A stretch of 7,845 nt of DNA from DAOMFM01 sp035429825 (GTDB lineage: Bacteria; Acidobacteriota; Blastocatellia; UBA7656; JADIYM01). Below the pieces are notes generated by a model, which saw only the letters and a program-made list of their open reading frames with translations, was not told the DNA's origin and did no database searches. The first letter of the stretch is position 1. The number at the start of each line of letters is the position of its first letter. Shown here piece after piece: positions 5,025 through 7,845 of the stretch. The translations under genes and the position numbers were made by a program. The stretch is from positions 1 through 7,845 of the forward strand of contig JBGAKX010000180.1 of the NCBI GenBank assembly GCA_044224215.1, read 5' to 3'.

Positions 5025-7280
5025 ATGTCGGCGCGACACCCGGATCGTGACGTCGGCATACAGCTGTCGATGGCGCTCGTCGCGCTCGCGAGCCTGATCG
5101 TGCCGTCGTCACACCGTCCCGACTGGCGCCGCGAGTGGGAGGCCGAGGTCTGGCACCGCTGGGACCGCATCAAGCGATGGGCAGCCGTCAACGGCCGGAC
5201 AAGGCTGCGGCTCTGGCGCACGTGCACGGGCGCGTTTGCCGACGCGTTCTGCATGCGATCGCACGCGGCAGCCGAGTCCATTGTGTTCGACGACGTACGG
5301 CGAGGCGTCGGAATGCTCGTCGAACGACCGCGAGCCACGATTGGCGCCGGGCTGATGCTTACGCTCGGCATGGGAGTCGCGAGCGCGCTTCTCGCTCTCA
5401 CCATTCCCTCGCTTACGCACGCTCCTCTCGTCACGGAACCGGACCGCCTCGTGATGGTACGGAATACGTGCTCGGCCGTTGCCAACAACCTGCTGCCGGC
5501 GTCGGTTCCCGAATACGACACGTACCGCGCCCAGTCGCAGGTCTTTTCGGATGCCGCTTCGATCTATGTCCGGCGCGGTGTGGTGACGCACGATGGCGCG
5601 GCCGGTCCGGCGCGCATCGCCAGTGTGTCTCCGAACTTCTTTGACGTTCTCGGGGCATTCCCGCTCGTCGGTGACGTGAACGGCACCGGCGGAGACTCGA
5701 GCCCCCCGACGCGCACCGCAGTCCTCGGGTACCAGTTCTGGCAAACGCGCTTCGAGGGCGACCCGACGGTCATCGGTCAAAAGATATCGGTCGAGCACGA
5801 GCAGTTGACCATTGTCGCGGTGATGCCGCGCGAGTTCGACTGTCCCGCGACGGCAGACCTCTGGTGGCCCCGGAATCCAAGCGAGGCGCCCCAGGCCGCC
5901 GGAGGCCCGGATGCGCGGTTCCTCGACGTCGTTGGACGACTGAAGCCGGGTGTGTCGCTCGAGACAGCTCAGCACGAACTGTCGGATCTTGTCGGACGGA
6001 TCAAGCCGGCAGTCGGGGGCAGGAGTCCAGGTCCGCAATGGGGCGTGTCGGTCGTGTCCGTCGAGCGAAACCTCACGTCACGCGAGTTTGCGCCACTCGT
6101 CGCGTTGCTCGGCCTGGCGATAGTGCTGATCGCGATTGCCTCGTTGGGCGCAGCCCGTCGGTTGCTCGATTCCGAGGCCCGACTGCCCGACACGTTGTCG
6201 AGCGTTCTGCGGCGCCGCATCGTCCGCGGGCTTGTGCTCGCGATCGGCGGAGCCTGCTGTGGACTCGTCGTCGCTGCCGTCGCGATGCCATGGCTCAGGT
6301 GGTTTCAAGCACGCCTGGCGCCGGATGCTGCCGTTGGGCTCGACGGCCGCGTGGCAATGCTCGTGCTGGGGATCGCGATCACGTCCGGGATCGTGGTCGG
6401 CGTTGTGTCCACCATGTCTCGAACGGCCACCACGCACCGCGTGCTCGCCGGTGCACGTGCGGCCCTCGTGGTTGTACTCGCGGGCGGATCGCTCGTGCTC
6501 GTCGTTTCCGTTGCGAGATCACGTTCGGTTCCGTCCGGACTCGATCCATCCGGGCAGGTGACGTACCGTCTCGCGCTCGATGCGCGGGACGACGGCCTCG
6601 TCAGCGCCTATGACACGTCGCTCGCAAATGCACGAAGCATGCGCGGAGTCGTGGACGCCGCCGCGGTCGATATCCTCCCGCTCGAGGGCGGTTCGAGCGA
6701 CCGGTCGATGGCCGTCGAACGTGGTCCCGAGCGGATCACGGTTGATCACGAATGCCGTTCGGTCAGCCCTCGGTACTTCGAGGTCGTCGGGATCCCGGTG
6801 CTCGCAGGCCGCGCGTTTCGCGACTCTGACCGGCCCGGCGCGCCGGACGTTGCGATCGTGAACGCGGCGTTTGCACAGCGGTACTGGCCGGATGACGGCG
6901 CCATCGGCCGGCGCATCCTGTTCCCGACGTCGCGTGGCCTGCGCTCGCGAACGGTCGTTGGAGTAGTTGGAAACGTCGGCGTGAATCGACTCGACGACGA
7001 GCCGGCGCCGGAGGTCTATTGCCCCTTTCCGCAGCTTCCCACACGTGCAATGTCGGTTGTCGCGACGACGGCGGACGGCACGTGGCCCGCGATTCGCACT
7101 GACGTCGCGTTGATCGAGGGCGGTCAGCTGTCAACGGACGTTCGAACGCTGCGCGACCTGGCAGACCAGGCAGTCGCGCCACAAATCGCGTTTGCAGTGC
7201 TCGCGGCGATTTGCGCGATCGTGTCGCTGGTTCTGGTCGCACCGGAGGTGTTTGGCTCCAATGCGGAGAGCCGCGAATAG
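5025..7280 (+). CDS. ADOP-type (MacB/FtsX-like) orphan permease, degenerate and C-terminally shortened
   Basis: Membrane protein of 751 residues without a cognate ATPase in the window. Order: N-terminal cytoplasmic prefix with PDWRREWEAEVWHRWDRIKR (32-51); helix 105-127; first MacB periplasmic core domain about 135-350 (SPNFFDVLG 202-210, ARFLDVVGRLKPGVS 297-311); helices 356-376, 402-422, 442-463 and 477-497; second periplasmic domain about 510-715 (SPRYFEVVGIPVLAGRAF 581-598, IVNAAFAQRYWP 611-622, VVGVVGNV 644-651); final helix 721-738. This duplicated layout marks acidobacterial ADOP proteins (usually about 800-900 residues). The cytoplasmic R.REIG.R.ALGA motif of FtsX domains is absent after helix 2, where ARRLLDSEARLPDTL stands, and the last FtsX domain stops after one helix instead of three. 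AGGAGG at 5011-5016 sits 8 nt before the ATG. The last codons and TAG come from a repeat. Activity may be altered or lost; the role in transport or envelope signalling is unknown. Confidence 0.87.
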   Translation: MSARHPDRDVGIQLSMALVALASLIVPSSHRPDWRREWEAEVWHRWDRIKRWAAVNGRTRLRLWRTCTGAFADAFCMRSHAAAESIVFDDVRRGVGMLVERPRATIGAGLMLTLGMGVASALLALTIPSLTHAPLVTEPDRLVMVRNTCSAVANNLLPASVPEYDTYRAQSQVFSDAASIYVRRGVVTHDGAAGPARIASVSPNFFDVLGAFPLVGDVNGTGGDSSPPTRTAVLGYQFWQTRFEGDPTVIGQKISVEHEQLTIVAVMPREFDCPATADLWWPRNPSEAPQAAGGPDARFLDVVGRLKPGVSLETAQHELSDLVGRIKPAVGGRSPGPQWGVSVVSVERNLTSREFAPLVALLGLAIVLIAIASLGAARRLLDSEARLPDTLSSVLRRRIVRGLVLAIGGACCGLVVAAVAMPWLRWFQARLAPDAAVGLDGRVAMLVLGIAITSGIVVGVVSTMSRTATTHRVLAGARAALVVVLAGGSLVLVVSVARSRSVPSGLDPSGQVTYRLALDARDDGLVSAYDTSLANARSMRGVVDAAAVDILPLEGGSSDRSMAVERGPERITVDHECRSVSPRYFEVVGIPVLAGRAFRDSDRPGAPDVAIVNAAFAQRYWPDDGAIGRRILFPTSRGLRSRTVVGVVGNVGVNRLDDEPAPEVYCPFPQLPTRAMSVVATTADGTWPAIRTDVALIEGGQLSTDVRTLRDLADQAVAPQIAFAVLAAICAIVSLVLVAPEVFGSNAESRE

Positions 7281-7304
7281 ACGCGAATCTGCGTTCATCT
7301 GCGG
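7271..7304. repeat. Quasi-palindromic gene-end repeat, copy 2
   Basis: Starts CCGCGAATAG and ends ATCTGCGG (7297-7304). AATCTGCGTTCATCTGCGG (7286-7304) matches the reverse complement of copy 1 at 18 of 19 positions. Read on the same strand, the left ends also agree (CCGC, ATA and ACGC shared, 11 of 14 bases). The ADOP stop TAG is bases 8-10 of the element, the same offset as TAA in copy 1. The element fills nearly the whole gap between the ADOP stop and the cytochrome gene. Confidence 0.75.
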
Positions 7305-7320
7305 TAAAGTGTCCGCCCGT

Positions 7321-7845
7321 ATGCCGAACGACCTGGGACCTGGCCGCATCAGACGGCGCGCCGTCATTGCGGCACTTGGAATCGTAGCCGCCGTGATCGC
7401 CATCGCATGCGGATCACGCACCGACGCGCCCGTCGCCCTTTCCGACGCGCCTACATTTGTTGGCCGCCAGGCATGCGCACCGTGCCACGACGAGCAGATG
7501 AAGCTCCACGCAGGCTCGGACCACGACCTCGCCATGATGCCGGCCAGCCCGACCTCGGTCGTCGGCGCATTCGACGGACGCAGCTTCACCCATTTCGGCG
7601 TCACCTCCACATTCACACGTCGCGGCGACGAGTTCTTTGTCACGACCGACGGCCCCGACGGCCAGCTTCACGAGTACAAGATCGCCTACACGTTCGGCAT
7701 CCACCCTTTGCAGCAATACCTGATCGAGTTCCCCGGTGGGAAGTTTCAGGCGCTGAACGTCTGCTGGGACACGCGACCCGCGGAACAGGGCGGCCAGCGC
7801 TGGTTCCATCTCTACCCGAACGAAGAGGTCAACTCGCGCGATCCG
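7321..7845 (+). CDS. c-type cytochrome lipoprotein, cytochrome c554/TPR-type family (partial, 3' end missing)
   Basis: An open frame from the ATG at 7321 to the right edge gives 175 residues. Residues 9-30 carry RIRRR, a hydrophobic stretch and the lipobox IAIAC, so Cys30 is probably the lipidated N-terminus of an exported lipoprotein. The haem-c attachment motif CAPCH (52-56) follows, then GSDHDLAMMPAS (65-76), an FGVTSTF strand, YKIAYTFGIHPLQQYLIEFP (119-138), FQALNVCWDTRP (142-153) and GGQRWFHLYPNEE (157-169). These segments are typical of exported haem proteins of Acidobacteriota and relatives that often carry further CxxCH motifs and then tetratricopeptide repeats; only one haem motif is inside the window. 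A role in periplasmic electron transfer is likely; the partner is unknown. No convincing Shine-Dalgarno precedes the ATG, and repeat copy 2 ends 16 nt upstream. Confidence 0.88.
   Translation, partial: MPNDLGPGRIRRRAVIAALGIVAAVIAIACGSRTDAPVALSDAPTFVGRQACAPCHDEQMKLHAGSDHDLAMMPASPTSVVGAFDGRSFTHFGVTSTFTRRGDEFFVTTDGPDGQLHEYKIAYTFGIHPLQQYLIEFPGGKFQALNVCWDTRPAEQGGQRWFHLYPNEEVNSRDP

Noticed and set aside
4050..5039. A 329-codon minus-strand frame across the exported-protein and padR genes
   Set aside because: It is antisense to two genes with good ribosome binding sites and family motifs, crosses the promoter region, and has no domain signature.

Overview
The window looks like a chromosomal piece of a GC-rich member of the Acidobacteriota, perhaps the Vicinamibacteria. 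The pointers are an Oar-type TonB-dependent receptor with an N-terminal carboxypeptidase-regulatory-like domain, a PadR regulator coupled to an orphan 'ADOP'-type MacB/FtsX permease, and a cytochrome-c lipoprotein of a type common in this phylum. The lineage is inferred from gene families, not from a marker gene. I see no tRNA, rRNA, CRISPR array, transposase or phage gene.

Layout. (1) Bases 1-1226, minus strand: the N-terminal 408 residues of a TonB-dependent outer-membrane receptor that runs off the left edge. (2) Bases 1323-2444, minus strand: a ROK-family repressor-like protein whose zinc-binding residues are all replaced. A 10-bp GC-rich stem-loop lies between it and the receptor gene. 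(3) Bases 2445-2572: an AT-rich divergent control region with a near-consensus promoter for the ROK gene, a weaker candidate promoter for the opposite gene, and nested TAAAG/CTTTA inverted repeats that are probable ROK operators. (4) Bases 2573-3967, plus strand: a 12-helix APC-superfamily permease. (5) Bases 4071-7280, plus strand: a small exported lipocalin-like/DUF1579-like protein, a very short PadR regulator and a degenerate, C-terminally shortened ADOP permease. A tandem palindromic motif precedes the first of these genes. (6) Base 7321 to the right edge, plus strand: the N-terminal 175 residues of a c-type cytochrome lipoprotein.

How the parts may work together. The ROK gene, the receptor and the permease look like one nutrient-acquisition unit: outer-membrane import, inner-membrane import, and a local regulator acting at a shared divergent promoter. 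The substrate cannot be read from the sequence. The exported protein, PadR and ADOP genes look like a second unit, probably a small PadR-controlled envelope or stress cassette. The PadR stop codon overlaps the ribosome binding site of the ADOP gene.

Two copies of one quasi-palindromic 33-34 bp repeat (3958-3990 and 7271-7304) sit at the 3' ends of the permease and ADOP genes. Each supplies the last two codons and the stop codon of its gene. At the ADOP gene this coincides with loss of most of the final FtsX domain. The most unusual items are the zinc-ligand-free ROK protein with its overlapping divergent promoters, the tandem operator-like motif, and these gene-ending repeats.
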